Positions 20,402 to 32,900 are shown, numbered from the stretch's first letter. The stretch: DNA of 64,000 bases from Glycine soja (GCF_004193775.1 NC_041006.1:29937102-30001101), one strand, 5' to 3'. Translations and numbers: made by a program. Notes: a model not told the origin generated them from the sequence alone.

Positions 20402-21083
20402 ATTGTCGCCACCATTTCGTCACCTCCATCGTTGTTGTCACTATTATTCCACTCTACCACCACCCATAATTTAAAAAATTGAAGAAGCATTAGGGACCGA
20501 GTCAATGGTTGAACCAGTGGGTCACTAATTGACCCACATGACCTGGTCTTTATTAGAAAAAATTAATTTATATATTCAACCTTAGTTGACCTACATGACG
20601 TAGTGAGTTTCCTCCCTTGAGTGCATCCCATTCTAGGTTAGTGAGTCATCGGTTTAACCGCAAACTTGATTAGGTCACACCAAGTTCTATGAATGACTGA
20701 TTGGATTGGCAACTCAACCTGCCTAAACCTCTAATTCGCGATCTAGCCAGTTCGATCGATTGGATTGGTTTGAATTTTTAAACATTATTATCACCATTTC
20801 AGTACTACTATTGTCAAAATCACCATTTAACCACCACCACCACTATTGCACTCTCATCATTATCACCATTGTCACCATCGATGTTCCTACCTTATTACCT
20901 TTGTCATCTCCATTATTTTATAATAAAATAAAATAAGATAAAATAATTAACTCATTTTATTTAACTTCAATTTATAGATTTTTTTTAAAAATTAAAAACA
21001 GATAATAAATCACAACTCAAAATTAAAACTGATTTAAATTTTTAAAAATTTAAAAATTAAAAATGAAAAATCATTCCAAATGA
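20402..21083. repeat. 650-bp direct repeat, right copy
   Basis: Second copy of 15838-16490, slightly longer because of a roughly 40-base insertion near 20700-20750. It ends about 560 bp upstream of the ARL8 start codon, so it forms the distal promoter flank of that gene. Confidence 0.8.
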
Positions 21084-21646
21084 GACCTACCTTAGCTATC
21101 TTTGACGGTTGTAAGCACATGTTTAGTCACATAATGGGCATGAGCCAAAATGCAAATCATTATTACTAAGTGTACACGTGCCAATTTCGCATTTCAAAAT
21201 GCAATCATGACCTCACTGTTGTATAGCGCGCGCGAGTGTCAACACGCTATTCCCCGGTTATCCAAGTTGGCTAATGGTTCGTGAGTCACGCGCTCCGTAA
21301 CGAGGGTGGGTGAGGTGACCTCATCGATAGCCATACTTTCCTAAATCAAAAATACTTTATCGCGAGCTGTGGTCTCCAGCATCGCCACCCCCACCATTCT
21401 TGATGCGCTTCGTTTGTCTCTTCTGTGTGGGACCCGCGTCAACGGCTACGACCAGCGAGCGTATTATTAAATTAAAACCCCAAAACAAAGAGCACTGTTT
21501 TAAAAAAAAAAACCATTCTATCTTTTTCATGACACGAATGCGATAAACAGTGTTGAAGGATCTGTGCGTGAGTTCTTGGTGAAACAAAGGAATCGTAGAT
21601 CCGTTTGTTTGTGTAGTTTTTTTTTTTTTGTCAGAGAAGAGAAGCG
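21084..21646 (+). promoter_or_regulatory. ARL8 upstream region and 5' UTR
   Basis: 563 bp before the start codon. A G-box core CACGTG lies at 21176-21181, a GCGCGCG run at about 21225, and a pyrimidine tract (21618-21629) precedes the ATG, as is common in plant 5' UTRs. No convincing TATA box was found. The promoter role is inferred from position only. Confidence 0.45.
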
Positions 21647-24182
21647 ATGGGGTTGTGGGAATCTTTTCTCAATTGGCTTCGCAGGTTAGTAGCTTTCAAC
21701 TCTAACAAAATAACAATGTTGTTGCTCTATATTTTTATTTTTAATTTATTTATTGGTTTTAAACTCGATTTAATTGATTGTTGAGGAAAACGATTGTGGA
21801 TTTTAAGGTTTCAGTTTAATCATGTATAGGACTTTCTAAGAGGTTCAGTGCCCCCAAAAGAGTTTCTCTATGTTATTGAATTGGTGATAATTCTAGGCAA
21901 TTTTTTTTTTTTTTTTTTTGTGGTAGTGAGATATATGGAAAAAATTCGATCTTTTTTTAAAACTTCTGTGGTGTTTCAAATATTTAAAATTGGAGAAGTT
22001 ATTTCATTAATAAATTTATTCTTGTGTAAAACTTGTTTGGGATGATGTTAGTTTAAGGATTCAATTCATTCACAAAATTGTTGTGTAATGATTGAAAAAA
22101 TGAATTCTTTTTAATTGCAAAGTTAAAGTTTTCTCAAACATTGGATTAGTGACAGGAGCTGCTTCTCTGCATATGTAGCCTGTGATGTGAAGTTCTGAAT
22201 AAGTGTTAACTGAATTTTTTGAACGATATTCTATAAAGGTTCAGAACCTGCTTCTCGTTTTACGGCACAACTTTTTTAAGTGTTAGGTTGTTTTGTGTGG
22301 ACTTTTTATGTGGATGTTTGGTCTGGGCTAAGTGGATTACTATCTTCAAAATAGCTTACTACATTGTTAATTTGATTGCAGCCTCTTTTTCAAGCAGGAA
22401 ATGGAATTATCTCTGATTGGACTTCAGAATGCTGGGAAGACTTCACTTGTAAATGTTATTGCTGTAAGTATAATAATGACATTGGCTTTATCTTAGTGAC
22501 TTGTTTTTTATTGGACTGATTCACTGAAAGATGTTTCCCTGATCTTGTTTCTAGACTGGCGGGTATAGCGAGGACATGATTCCTACAGTAAGTTTTATTT
22601 GCCAAATTCTTTCAGTTATAGCTTTCTCCATGAGTTACTATGCGAAGTTTTCTGCTTATCAAGCACCATAGTATTCTGATTTCTGATCAATCTGTGTTAT
22701 CTGATTCCAGGTGGGATTCAATATGAGGAAGGTAACAAAAGGAAATGTTACAATAAAGTTATGGGATCTTGGAGGGCAACCTAGATTCCGCAGCATGTGG
22801 GAACGTTATTGTCGTGCAGTTTCTGCTATTGTGTACGGAGCAAACTTCTCATTTCCTTCTAATTTTAAAATTTCTTCTGTCTAGTGTAGCACTCGTGCAT
22901 GCAACGAGACACAGACACAACTGATAAATGTACAAGTCTACTAGGGTACATTTGTGTTGGTAATTTGTCAACATATGCATGTAGGATGTTTTCCATACAT
23001 TTGATATCTGGTAATACCATAATAGACTTGCTGATCAAATTACATAGTCGCTTGTTTTGGTCTTCATAGTAGTTAGTTTCATTGCCGGTAGATTTTATCC
23101 TTCTCAAGACTGGTGGCTGAGTTGTTCTTTTACCTCCACGAGCCCAATTTTTTTATCAGCAAACTTGATGCAAACCCACTTGTCTATTAGAGGCCCATGT
23201 CAAGAGCTCTGCCTGGTCTAATGTAAATATTAATTGAAAGATACTTGCCTGTACTGTACCTGAAAAAAAGGGGGAAAAGTGCAGAGGAATTTGTCTGTAT
23301 GAGTTGATTTTACTAATGACTCTGCAAGCCATGTGTCACAATAAAGTTTATTTACTAGTTTATATTGCTTATCATAGTTAGAGCAGTTTGTACAGCGAGA
23401 AAGTAAGCATGGCTCTTTGAAAATTTGTCCTGTCTCTAGATGGGATTGTCCTTCACTGAATGAGTTCTATGCTTCCACAAATTGAATCTTTCACTGTCTA
23501 AGCTTACTGCTTCCAGTTCTGAAAGACTTGGTTTGCTATATTACAATGTAGCTTTTCTAGTCATGGAAAAGTTATGATGCCGTCGAATATGTCTTCCTCT
23601 TCGATCTTTAGCAGTTGTGTGATTGGATCATGCAGTTGTTGCCAAAATTTCTCTGAATTGATGCCTTTTATCCTCCTACATTTACATTAGTGCAGGAGCT
23701 CAATGCTATCTTGATCTAGAAATGATTAGATTTCAGTTGCAGTTCCCCTAATATGATGTTTCCTGCAGTTATGTTGTTGATGCTGCAGATCCAGATAACC
23801 TTAGCATATCAAAGAGTGAACTACATGATTTGTTGAGTAAGCCATCATTGAGTGGTATTCCATTGCTGGTATTGGGGAACAAGATTGACAAACCTGGGGT
23901 TCTGTCTAAAGAAGCTTTGACCGACCAAATGTAAGATTATGTAACTTTGATTCTAACACTAGAAAGTTAGAAGATTGAATTGATTTCAGTATTACATGTT
24001 CTCCTGTTTATTTTTCTTTTACCTTTACATTGCTTTGGTGCTAAAAGAGCTATCTGGTATGCAGGGATCTGAAGTCAATTACTGACAGAGAAGTTTGCTG
24101 CTTCATGATCTCGTGCAAAAACTCGACTAACATTGACTCTGTTATCGATTGGCTTGTAAAGCACTCCAAATCAAAGAGCTAA
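21647..24182 (+). CDS. ARL8: ADP-ribosylation factor-like 8 small GTPase (six exons)
   Basis: Spliced exons 21647-21684, 22382-22463, 22555-22587, 22711-22832, 23769-23930 and 24065-24182; every intron is GT-AG. They give 184 aa plus TAA at 24180-24182. Motifs: P-loop GLQNAGKTS (26-34), switch I with Thr51 in IPTVGFN, switch II WDLGGQ (69-74), NKID (129-132) and SCK (162-164). The start [17 protein letters not shown] is the ARL8 amphipathic helix; it lacks the Gly2 context used by myristoylated ARFs and matches ARL8, which binds lysosome/vacuole membranes through the N-terminus. ARL8 cycles between GTP and GDP states to recruit effectors for late endosome/vacuole traffic; in Arabidopsis it is also a host factor for tobamovirus replication. 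All key residues and length are normal, so it looks functional. The 936-bp intron 4 contains no other gene. Confidence 0.95.
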
Positions 24183-24560
24183 GAGGCTCCCTTATGTTTT
24201 GTACTCTAATGTAATTTCAGTGACATATATCTGGAAGTTGCTGGAGGCATCTGCATGGCTAACTTGGTTGCAGATTACTTTATTCCTGCCCTCTTCTCAT
24301 TTGCTTCTTAATGTAATATCATGTCCAATGACGTGTATCAAACAAGATGAAATTCATGTCAAGGGTTGTTTTGTGCGTGAATCATATTGTCATTGTCAGT
24401 TTAGTTGCATTTTTAGAATACTTGCAGAACTGCAGTTGTGAGAGGAACTGATTCCCTGTCTCTGTAAATTAGATTTTTTTCAATGATCAGCAGTGTGTGA
24501 TATTGTTATTTCCCGGAGTCTGTCAAATACAAATAAATTTAGTTGGATTCTTTATCATTT
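24183..24560 (+). other. ARL8 3' UTR and immediate downstream sequence
   Basis: No frame of note. The transcript probably ends somewhere between the AATGTAATTT near 24208 and AATAAATTTAG near 24530; the exact poly(A) site cannot be read from sequence. Confidence 0.4.
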
Positions 24561-25399
24561 CCTTTTGTGTTTGAAGTTTTTGATTCTGTTTCTGATGTTG
24601 AAGATATTAAGTTATAAATTATATGGTCAAAATGCGTAAACTTAAATATGCGGTAAATAATTTCTTTGGAGTAAAAAGTTTGCAAAAAAATTCTTAAATA
24701 ATTTTATTTGTCTACAAAACCATGCTTGTGACATTTATAAATCGTAACGTATTTAAAGAAAAATATTTGATTCTAAAAAATTTATTTTAAGATTTTTATT
24801 ATTTATTAATTTTTACTTATCTTTTGAATTAAAATATATTTAGTAACATAATATATTATTTATTTAAAAGTATGTAAACAAATTAAAATAAAAAGCGTAT
24901 CATAAGTTTCTTACAAATAAGAACTTGATAAAATTTGATGGGCATGAGGACATGAGGTTTGGTTTAAAAATATTAAACATGTATTTTTTAAATTTAAACT
25001 CATCTCGCTTTTCATGTATGTTTATTAAGACTTTTGAGGGATTTATAAGTTTCCTTAATTAGTTTATAAATTATTTTGACCAAAATTTAACTTGTCTTAA
25101 CATGCCTTGTTGTCATATTTACACTCGGCTGTGTTATTAGGTTAACATTTCTATTAAATATTGAATATTAAGTTAATATATAAATAAAATGGCATAATTT
25201 AAATGATAGATTCATGTAAAAAATAAATAAAAGACCAAAATCAAATTTAGCCCATAATAAAAACCAAAAGTGTAATCAAATAAAAGTTGAATAAAAAATT
25301 TAGTATTTTCAAAATATTAAAACTGCTTTTTAATATAATTTTTAAAATAATTATTATAAAAACCAACAAATTGTAATAAATTTTCATGAGAGAACATGA
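24561..25399. other. AT-rich intergenic sequence
   Basis: No gene, RNA gene or clear repeat recognised. It lies between ARL8 and the 3' end of the LINE. Confidence 0.5.
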
Positions 25400-25639
25400 T
25401 ATTTTGGTAACAAACAGAAAGAACAAAAAGAAAGCACACTTGGGGAATGAGATCCCAATCCTATCAGCAAACTAATCTCCTAAAGGGGGGAGACTTAATC
25501 AAGAGAGAAACAAGTGGTGTTGTTAGATCCTTGTTTAGTAAAATAATCCGTCGCCTAGTTCTCTTCCGTAAGAGAGTGCCTGACTTCAATGCGCCATGAT
25601 CCCTATAAGAGGTCTTTTATGTGATGAATAATAGGAGCA
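25400..25639 (-). pseudogene. LINE ORF2 RNase H domain, last segment
   Basis: Minus strand. Encodes the end of an RNase H domain of plant L1-type LINEs (segments IIHHIKDLL, WRIEVRHSLTEEN, ATDYFTKQGSN) with in-frame TAG codons. It joins in frame to the segment ending at 43853 when the MITE and one 8-bp target copy (TAGGAGCA) are removed. It is the 3'-most part of the LINE; a clear poly(A) tail was not seen. Confidence 0.75.
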
Positions 25640-25817
25640 TATAGGGTGTAAAAGCTAATTTAGTAAAAAAAATTGAATTGATCTGATTTTAATCTGTTTC
25701 ATCAGGTTTGGTTTTATATATAAATAGTCAAATTGATTTAAAATCGAATTTATTTTAAAAAACTGGTTTCGAACTGAATTGATTTTTAATCAGTTTTAAA
25801 CTATTTCTAAGAGTCGA
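25638..25817. repeat. 180-bp direct repeat flanking the pararetrovirus, left copy
   Basis: Matches 43452-43631 with about a dozen differences (about 7%). Starts CATATAGGGTGTAAAA and ends TTTCTAAGAGTCGAA. It is MITE sequence, present once to the left of the viral copy and once to its right. Confidence 0.85.
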
Positions 25818-25873
25818 AATCTTTTGAAGATTTATCTGAAACCTTATACAGTTTAACAAAAACACAAAATTTC

Positions 25874-26068
25874 TTGTTTAACAAAATACAAACATTAGAA
25901 AATAAAATTAACGATATTTTAAATATTCTCAAAACTAAAGACCAACAAATTTGTTTATCTACAAACGAACTCGACAAAATTACAACACAGCTTTCCAAAC
26001 TTGATTTAGGAAAGACAACGAGCCAGACTTCGACAAAATTTGTTTTGGCAAAACCTAGAAATGAGGAC
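25874..26068 (+). pseudogene. Pararetroviral N-terminal coiled-coil segment, cut by the Sirevirus
   Basis: About 65 codons rich in Asn, Lys, Ile and Leu with heptad-like spacing, then a Ser/Thr-rich part. The frame is cut at 26068 by the Sirevirus and resumes in the viral sequence at 35899, but in a different frame (offset by one base), so it was already broken or changed since. The function is not recognised. Confidence 0.55.
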
Positions 26069-27268
26069 TGAAATTCTGATACTGGGGACAGATGTCGTAC
26101 CGGATGTCACGACATCACGCTTCAGAACATGCAGATTATATTTGGGAGTATGAACAGATTAAACAAGTAAATAACACAAGAGAATTGTTAACCCAGTTCG
26201 GTGCAACCTCACCTACATCTGGGGGCTACCAAGCCAGGGAGGAAATCCACTAAAATAGTGTTAGTTCAAGGTCTAACAGCCACTGTTTACAACCTTCTCA
26301 CCTAACCACTACCCGTGCGACCTCTACCTAAGAGCCACTCTTAGATATGAGAACCTCCGCTCACTCCCTCTCAATCACACTCCCGTGTTTACAATTAAAT
26401 CAAAGACACACTAGAGATTGCTCTCTGAACAAAAGAGATCAACTCTACACACTAGAGATCAACTCTACACACTAGAGATCAACTCTACACACTCAGGTCC
26501 AACACTTGATGTTAGGGTACCATCAAGGTGGCTCACAAAACACTCAAGTCCCAAAACTCACAAAATAACTCTTCAATCCCGGACTTGGTACAGAACTCGT
26601 GCAGCCTTCGTGTTTATATAGCAGTGAGCGTATCTGGGCTGCAACAGCTTGTGCTGGATGAGATCTATCATTCTTCCTGAAAATCTGCACTTAAAGATCT
26701 AAAAGATACAGTTTGATCTTTTAGTTTGAATCTTTAATCTTTAATCTCTAATCCCTGAACGAACTCTTCTAGTTTGTAATTCGAACTTTAATGATCTTTT
26801 AATTCGTTCCTAAAGATAGATCTTCTAATCTCTTGCTAACTGCACAATAATCTGTTAAAGATATAACAGATTTATATGTCCAGTATTTTCGGGCCAGATG
26901 TCCTGGACATCGTATCCGACATCGTGGATCCTGCAGCTTCAATGCTTTTAGCAACTCCAGTATTTTCGGGCAGGATGTCCTGGACATTGTATCCGACATC
27001 GTGGATCCTGCAGCTTCAATGCGTTTAGCAATTCCAGTATTTTCGAGCAGGATGTCCTGGACATTGTATCCGACATCGTGAATCCTGCAGCTTCAATTCT
27101 TCATTTGACATTTCATCTTGCCTTGTGCATTGTGCAGCCCGATCTTATCGTTGACATAACGTTGGACATCATGTGCAGCAACTCCAGCTTTCCTTCATTG
27201 TCTAAGTGCTTATGTTTTAACAAAATCTTAGCCAATCTTTTAAAACTCAGTAGAGCTAAGCACTAACA
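26069..27268 (-). repeat. Sirevirus 3' LTR
   Basis: TG...CA ends. Contains three 20-bp tandem units beginning AGAGATC at 26434, 26454 and 26474 and three 77-bp tandem units starting at 26880, 26957 and 27034. Palindromic GATGTC-AC-GACATC lies at 26103-26116 and GATGTCCTGGACATC near 26887. Confidence 0.95.
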
Positions 27269-27905
27269 ATCTCCCCCTTTGGCAAATTTTGTCTAAAACA
27301 TACTTAGACACTTCCTGAGCAGGTACGAGCAGTTATGCAAGTGGGATCAGCAACTTTCATTATCAGAGTAATCAAGCACAGCGGAAATTCTTGCAAGTTG
27401 CAAATCTACAAGTCTTCTCCAGGATGTCAAGACATCTCACGTGACATCAGCTTTCTGCTCCCCCTGTCTTCATGCTCTTACTGCAGTATCTTCTATCAGC
27501 TACTAGTCTTCTCCAGGATGTCAAGACAACTCATGTGACATCAGCTATCTGCTCCCCCTGTCTTCATGCTCTTACTGCAGTATCTTCTATCAGCTACTAG
27601 TAGCTTACATCAGTCATCATCAGCAGCAGTAGTCTCCCCCTCAAGGTCATACAACTCCCCCTCAAGATCATGAATCATGCATACATCGTATCCTACTGCC
27701 ATACATCATACATAGTATCCTACTACTCAAAATCATGCATAATAGCAAGCATAATACTATTACTCCCCCTTTTTAGACAGAATTTGACAAAAGTAGAATG
27801 CATGAACTTAAGGTGCAAATATTACAGACCAATAGTAATCAATTGTTCAAAGGGACATGCCCCTATAGCTAGTAAAAGTGAAAAGCAAAAATAAAGGTCT
27901 GATGG
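27269..27905 (-). promoter_or_regulatory. Sirevirus 3' region with multiple polypurine tracts
   Basis: On the minus strand a PPT (complement of ATCTCCCCCTTTGGC) abuts the 3' LTR at 27269. Further tracts, complements of CTCCCCCT, lie near 27458, 27551, 27634, 27653 and 27762. Repeated PPTs upstream of the LTR are a Sirevirus hallmark. A roughly 93-bp direct repeat (about 27413-27500 and 27505-27600, TCTTCTCCAGGATGTCAAGA) is also present. No gene. Confidence 0.75.
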
Positions 27906-29903
27906 TCATGGGGTAGCTTCAGAATCATCATCATCTGATTCTGTATCCTCTGCTGCATCTTCCTCTTCCTCAGCAACTTCTTCTTCTTCCTCAGCTGCTT
28001 CTTCTTCCTCAGCTGCTTCACCATCATCAATGCCACTGTCTGTGAGTCTTTTGATCAGTCGTTCCAGCTCCATTTTCTTCTCTGTGGTGGCTTTGATGGT
28101 TGCCTCCAGCACCTTGCATGTGTCCTTGAGTTCAGCAATCAAGGTATCCTTGGATACAGCACCTGAAGCAGCAGCTTTCCCTGATGTCGAGACAATGTCT
28201 GGGACATGTGTCCCCTCAAACAGTTTGTAATGCAGGGATAGAGGAGATTCTCTCTTCATCACAGAGTCAATGTTGTTTAAAATATTTGGATGTTGACTCA
28301 ACATAATGCCACACAATACAGTAGGGAAGGCAATGGGTAATTTGACAGCAAAGGATTCTGAATGCTTAACAGTTTGATCAAAAATATAGTTTCCAAAATT
28401 AAATTTGGACTTGGTTCCAACAGCATACAGAAATTTACCCAAACCTGTGGCAACAGTGGAAGTATGATTGGTGGGTACCCAGTTTGCAACACCAATCCTG
28501 TGTAGAATTGCATACTTCACACTTAGCTTCCCTGCTGAAAGCTTCCCTTTCTTTGGCCAATGCTGGACTCGTTTGGCAGTGATTTCCTTGGCAATCTGAT
28601 GCTCAGAAACGTCAATATCCACCACTCCTTCAGTTGGTCTGCCCAGGTACTTGTTGATCACAGCAGGGGAGAATCTAACACACTTTCCTCTGACAAATAC
28701 CTTTTGATACTCATCACTCTTTCTGTTTGTTATGTCAGAGGGAATGTTGACAATGAATTCCTTGACTAGACTCTCATAGCAGTCTCCCAACTTGGTGACT
28801 GTTTTCAGCAGTCCAGCAGCCTTAATGAGGTCCATTATCTCCTTGCAATCCAAGGCATCTCTTCCCAGTTCTCTTTCAACCGCAAGTCTGCGTTGATACA
28901 CATATTTCCACTTTTCAACATTGCCAATGGAGTGGAAAGAGATGTTGTCCAATGGTGCATCAGGAACATTTCCAGGCACCTTTCTCCCAGATTTCTTGGC
29001 CCTCTTTGATGTCGAGACATCTAGTTCGACATCATCATCAGAATCGGATGAGGAAATTTCTTTCCTCTTCTTGGAGGGGATTGCAACCTTGCTCCTTCTG
29101 GATGTGGTAGGAGTGATTGGAGTGCTCTTCTTCTGGGCCATAGTTTTGATTCGTCCAGACCTCTTGATGGGGGTTTTTCCCTTTCTGCTTTGTAGTCTTT
29201 CTGCAATGCCAGGTGCCAACTTGTTGGCAATGGGTTTCTCATCAGATTCTACTTCTTCAAGGTCAATGAGGTCACCTGGAGCAGGTTCTGGTGCCCTTGG
29301 TGCAGGGGTCTTCTCTGTGGCTTGATCTTCTTCTTCTGTTGATTCCTCTTCACTGGGTGAAGGGAGGGCTTCAGCATTTGGAGCGGAAGATGTTGGAACA
29401 TCTTTCTCAGCATCAGGAACAGAGGCGTCTTTCAAAATGCTACTCACAATACTGCGGATCTTCTTATCCATCTCCGGGTCTACTTCCCTAGGACTTGTTG
29501 CAATGCTAGGGTTTTCAGAAATCTTCACTCCCTGTTGTCGTTTGGGAACCAGTTTTTCAGGAACAGGGGCTGAACCAGGAATCATTTGTATGGGCTGGAT
29601 ATTGAATTCAGGTCGTTCCTGGTTTGCTGGTGCTTTGGTGGATGATGGAGATGATGGTACAGAGGGTGAACCAGGAGCTGAAGTTTCTTTTGGTGAGGTA
29701 GCCATGGAAAAGCAGAGCGTTTGGAATGATTTCGTAAATTTCTGAGAGCTGTTGGGGAATGCTGAAAACGAGATTACCACGAAAATATAAGTTTGAATGA
29801 GGAACGTAGAGGGACGTGTGAAGCAACGGTCGAATTTGCTTTGTAGTGAACGTGCTATTAATGTTAAGTGATACGTTTGAGCACGTTCAGATTGCAGTAG
29901 CTG
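27906..29903 (-). CDS. Sirevirus envelope-like protein, expressed by UAG readthrough
   Basis: The frame directly continues gag-pol after TAG at 29904-29906 and is open to TGA at 27906-27908; a Met lies at 29780 and another at about 29705 (MATSPKE). The stop context reads TAG CAG CTA, fitting the UAG-CAR-YYA readthrough signal known for tobamoviruses; SIRE1 of soybean is known to express its envelope-like protein by stop suppression. Pro/Ser-rich N-terminal third, a Lys/Ser/Asp-rich middle, a central plant transposon protein-type domain (about IMDLIKAAGLL to CGIMLSQHP), a coiled-coil near the C-terminus, then an acidic Glu/Ala tail. No clear signal peptide or transmembrane helix is seen, so an envelope role is unproven. 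Confidence 0.85.
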   Translation of the reverse strand, partial: QLLQSERAQTYHLTLIARSLQSKFDRCFTRPSTFLIQTYIFVVISFSAFPNSSQKFTKSFQTLCFSMATSPKETSAPGSPSVPSSPSSTKAPANQERPEFNIQPIQMIPGSAPVPEKLVPKRQQGVKISENPSIATSPREVDPEMDKKIRSIVSSILKDASVPDAEKDVPTSSAPNAEALPSPSEEESTEEEDQATEKTPAPRAPEPAPGDLIDLEEVESDEKPIANKLAPGIAERLQSRKGKTPIKRSGRIKTMAQKKSTPITPTTSRRSKVAIPSKKRKEISSSDSDDDVELDVSTSKRAKKSGRKVPGNVPDAPLDNISFHSIGNVEKWKYVYQRRLAVERELGRDALDCKEIMDLIKAAGLLKTVTKLGDCYESLVKEFIVNIPSDITNRKSDEYQKVFVRGKCVRFSPAVINKYLGRPTEGVVDIDVSEHQIAKEITAKRVQHWPKKGKLSAGKLSVKYAILHRIGVANWVPTNHTSTVATGLGKFLYAVGTKSKFNFGNYIFDQTVKHSESFAVKLPIAFPTVLCGIMLSQHPNILNNIDSVMKRESPLSLHYKLFEGTHVPDIVSTSGKAAASGAVSKDTLIAELKDTCKVLEATIKATTEKKMELERLIKRLTDSGIDDGEAAEEEEAAEEEEEVAEEEEDAAEDTESDDDDSEATP

Positions 29904-32900
29904 CTATAATTCCTCTAGCAGACAAATGCCCAGCTTGCCCCTCAGTTTTTCAAACTGTTTTGCATCCAATGCCTTTGTGAAAATATCTGTTATTTGTTCC
30001 TCAGTGTCAACATGCTCCAGTGTGATAACTTTATCATCAACAAGCTCTCTGATATAGTGATGTCTAATGTCAATGTGCTTGGTTCTGCTGTGTTGCACAG
30101 GATTTTTAGAAATATTAATAGCACTCAAGTTGTCACAGTATAATGTCATGACATCTTGTTCGACATTGTACTCCTTGAGCATCTGCTTCATCCAAACTAG
30201 TTGTGAACAGCTGCTTCCTGCTGCAATATACTCTGCTTCTGCGGTAGATAGGGACACACAGTTCTGCTTCTTGCTGAACCATGAAATAAGATTGGTTCCC
30301 AAATAGAAACATCCACCAGAAGTGCTTTTTCTGTCATCTGCACTTCCAGCCCAATCAGCATCACAATACCCAACCAGCATTGAATCTGAACAATGACAGT
30401 ACATAATCCCATAGTCACTGGTGCCATTTACATATTTCAGAATTCTCTTTACTTGAGTCAAGTGACTTATCTTAGGATTGGCTTGATATCTTGCGCAAAC
30501 ACCTACTGCATAGGTGATGTCAGGTCTGCTAGCTGTTAAATATAGTAAGCTCCCAATCATGCTTCTGTACATACTTTGATCAACACTGGTCCCAGCTTCA
30601 TCTTTTGACAGCTTCAAGTGAGTAGGTGCAGGTGTTCTTTTATGGCTGGCATTCTCCATCCCAAACTTCTTGACAATGTTCTTTGCATACTTGCTTTGTG
30701 AGAGGAATATGGAGTCTTCCATCTGCTTCACTTGAAGTCCCAGAAAATAAGTCAGCTCTCCAACAAGACTCATCTCAAATTCAGATTGCATCTGTTGAAC
30801 AAAATGTCGAAGCATCTCATTCGACATCCCTCCAAACACAATGTCATCAACATATATCTGTGCTATCATCAAGTTTTCAGCATCTTGTTTGACAAAGAGA
30901 GTCTTGTCAATTCCTCCCTTCCTATACCCTTGCTGAGTAAGGAACTCTGTTAGCCTTTCATACCAAGCTCTTGGAGCTTGCTTCAATCCATAGAGAGCCT
31001 TCTTGAGCCTGTATACATGATCTGGATGAGTTGGATCTACAAATCCCTTTGGCTGCTCCACGTAGGCTTTTTCATTCAGGTATCCATTCAGAAACGCGCT
31101 CTTCACATCCATTTGGTACAGCTTGAATTTGAGGATGCAAGCTACACCAAGTAACAATCTGATGGACTCAAGTCTAGCAACTGGGGCAAACGTTTCATCA
31201 AAGTCTACACCTTCAATCTGAGTGTAGCCTTGAGCAACAAGTCTGGCCTTGTTTCTGGTTATAACACCTTCTTCATTGGTTTTGTTCTTGAAGATCCACT
31301 TGGTGCCAATCACATTAGTTCCCTCGGGTCTCGGAACTAGCTCCCAGACTTCATTCCTTTTGAATTGCTCCAATTCTTCTTGCATAGCATTGATCCAGAA
31401 CTCATCAGTCAGTGCCTCTTTCACATTCTTGGGCTCAATTTTGGAGACAAAACATGAGTTGGAGACAATCTCAATCTCCCTTGATCTTGTAGTGACTCCT
31501 CTGTTTGGATCTCCTATAATCAGCTCCTTGGGGTGCATCTTCTGGATTCTAATGGAAGGTCTCTTGTCAGGTTGGTTGATGTTTGATTCATCTGTAGCAG
31601 AATCAGAGTTTTCTGCATTTTCTGCACTTTTAGCTGTATCTGCTACATTGTCTCCCGATGTTCTGACATCTTCTTCGACATCCTTCTTTCTTGCTGGAGT
31701 TAGATCATCAACAACCACATTGATGGATTCCATCACAGTTCTGGTTCTGGAATTGAATACTCTATATGCTCTGCTGTTTGTAGAGTATCCCAGGAATATT
31801 CCTGCATCACTCTTGGGATCCATCTTTCTCCTTTGCTCTCTATCTGCCACAATGTAACATGGACTTCCAAAGATGTGGAAGTGCTTGACAGTTGGCTTCC
31901 TCCCTTTCCAGATTTCATACAGTGTGGTTGGAGTCCCTCTTCTAAGTGTGACTCTGTTGTGGATGTAGCATGCTGTGTTCATGGCTTCAGCCCAGAGATT
32001 ATAGGGAAGTTCTTTGGCATGAAGCATGACCCTAGCAGCCTCTTGCAAAGTCCTGTTTTTCCTTTCAACTATGCCATTCTGTTGTGGTGTAATGGCTGCA
32101 GAGAACTCATGAGTGATGCCTTCAGATGTGCAGAATTCAGTGAACCTGCTGTTTTCAAATTCTCTGCCATGGTCACTCCTGATTCTCTTGATGACACAGT
32201 CCTTTTCTCTTTGAAGTCTTAGACTCAACTCCTTGAATACTTCAAAGGTGTCTGATTTCTCTCTGATAAAGTTGACCCAGGTAAATCTGGAGAAATCATC
32301 CACAACAACATAGGCATACCTCTTTCCTCCAAGGCGTTCAACTTGCATAGGCCCCATCAAGTCCATGTGAAGTAGTTCCAGCACCCTGGAAGTGGTCTGA
32401 TGTTGAAGCTTCTGGTGGGACATCTTGACTTGCTTTCCAATCTGACATTCACCACAGATTCTGCCTTCTTCTATTTTCAGATTGGGAATGCCTCTAACAG
32501 CACCTTTGTCAATGATTTTCTTCATGCCTCTTAAGTGCAGATGTCCAAATCTTTGATGCCATATTCTGACTTCATCTTCTTTGGAGGATAGACATGTGGA
32601 GGAGTAACTGGTTTCTTGAGGTGTCCATAGGTAACAGTTGTCCTTTGATCTGCTGCCCTTCATTAGAACTTCACTCTTCTCATTTGTCACCAAGCATTCT
32701 GACTTTGTGAAGTTTACATTGAATCCTTCATCACACAACTGACTGATGCTGATCAGGTTTGCAGTCAGTCCCTTCACCAGCAGTACTTTGTTCAGACTAG
32801 GAAGTCCATCATGAACTAGCTTTCCCATTCCAATGATCTTTCCTTTAGAGCCATCTCCAAATGTCACATAGCTAGTGGAGCAGGGCTCAATGTTCACCAG

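Noticed and set aside
15838..21083. Reading the 650-bp repeats as LTRs of the Ty3 element
   Set aside because: No TG/CA termini, no PBS after the left copy (it enters protease directly), and a separate 3' LTR-like segment lies inside the right copy.
22865..23107. 80-aa minus-strand frame inside ARL8
   Set aside because: Lies in intron 4, with no domain and no conserved pattern.
28921..29325. Plus-strand frames of 60-200 aa across 28030-34581, such as 28921-29325 and 31249-31857
   Set aside because: Antisense shadows of the intact Sirevirus gag-pol and envelope-like frames.
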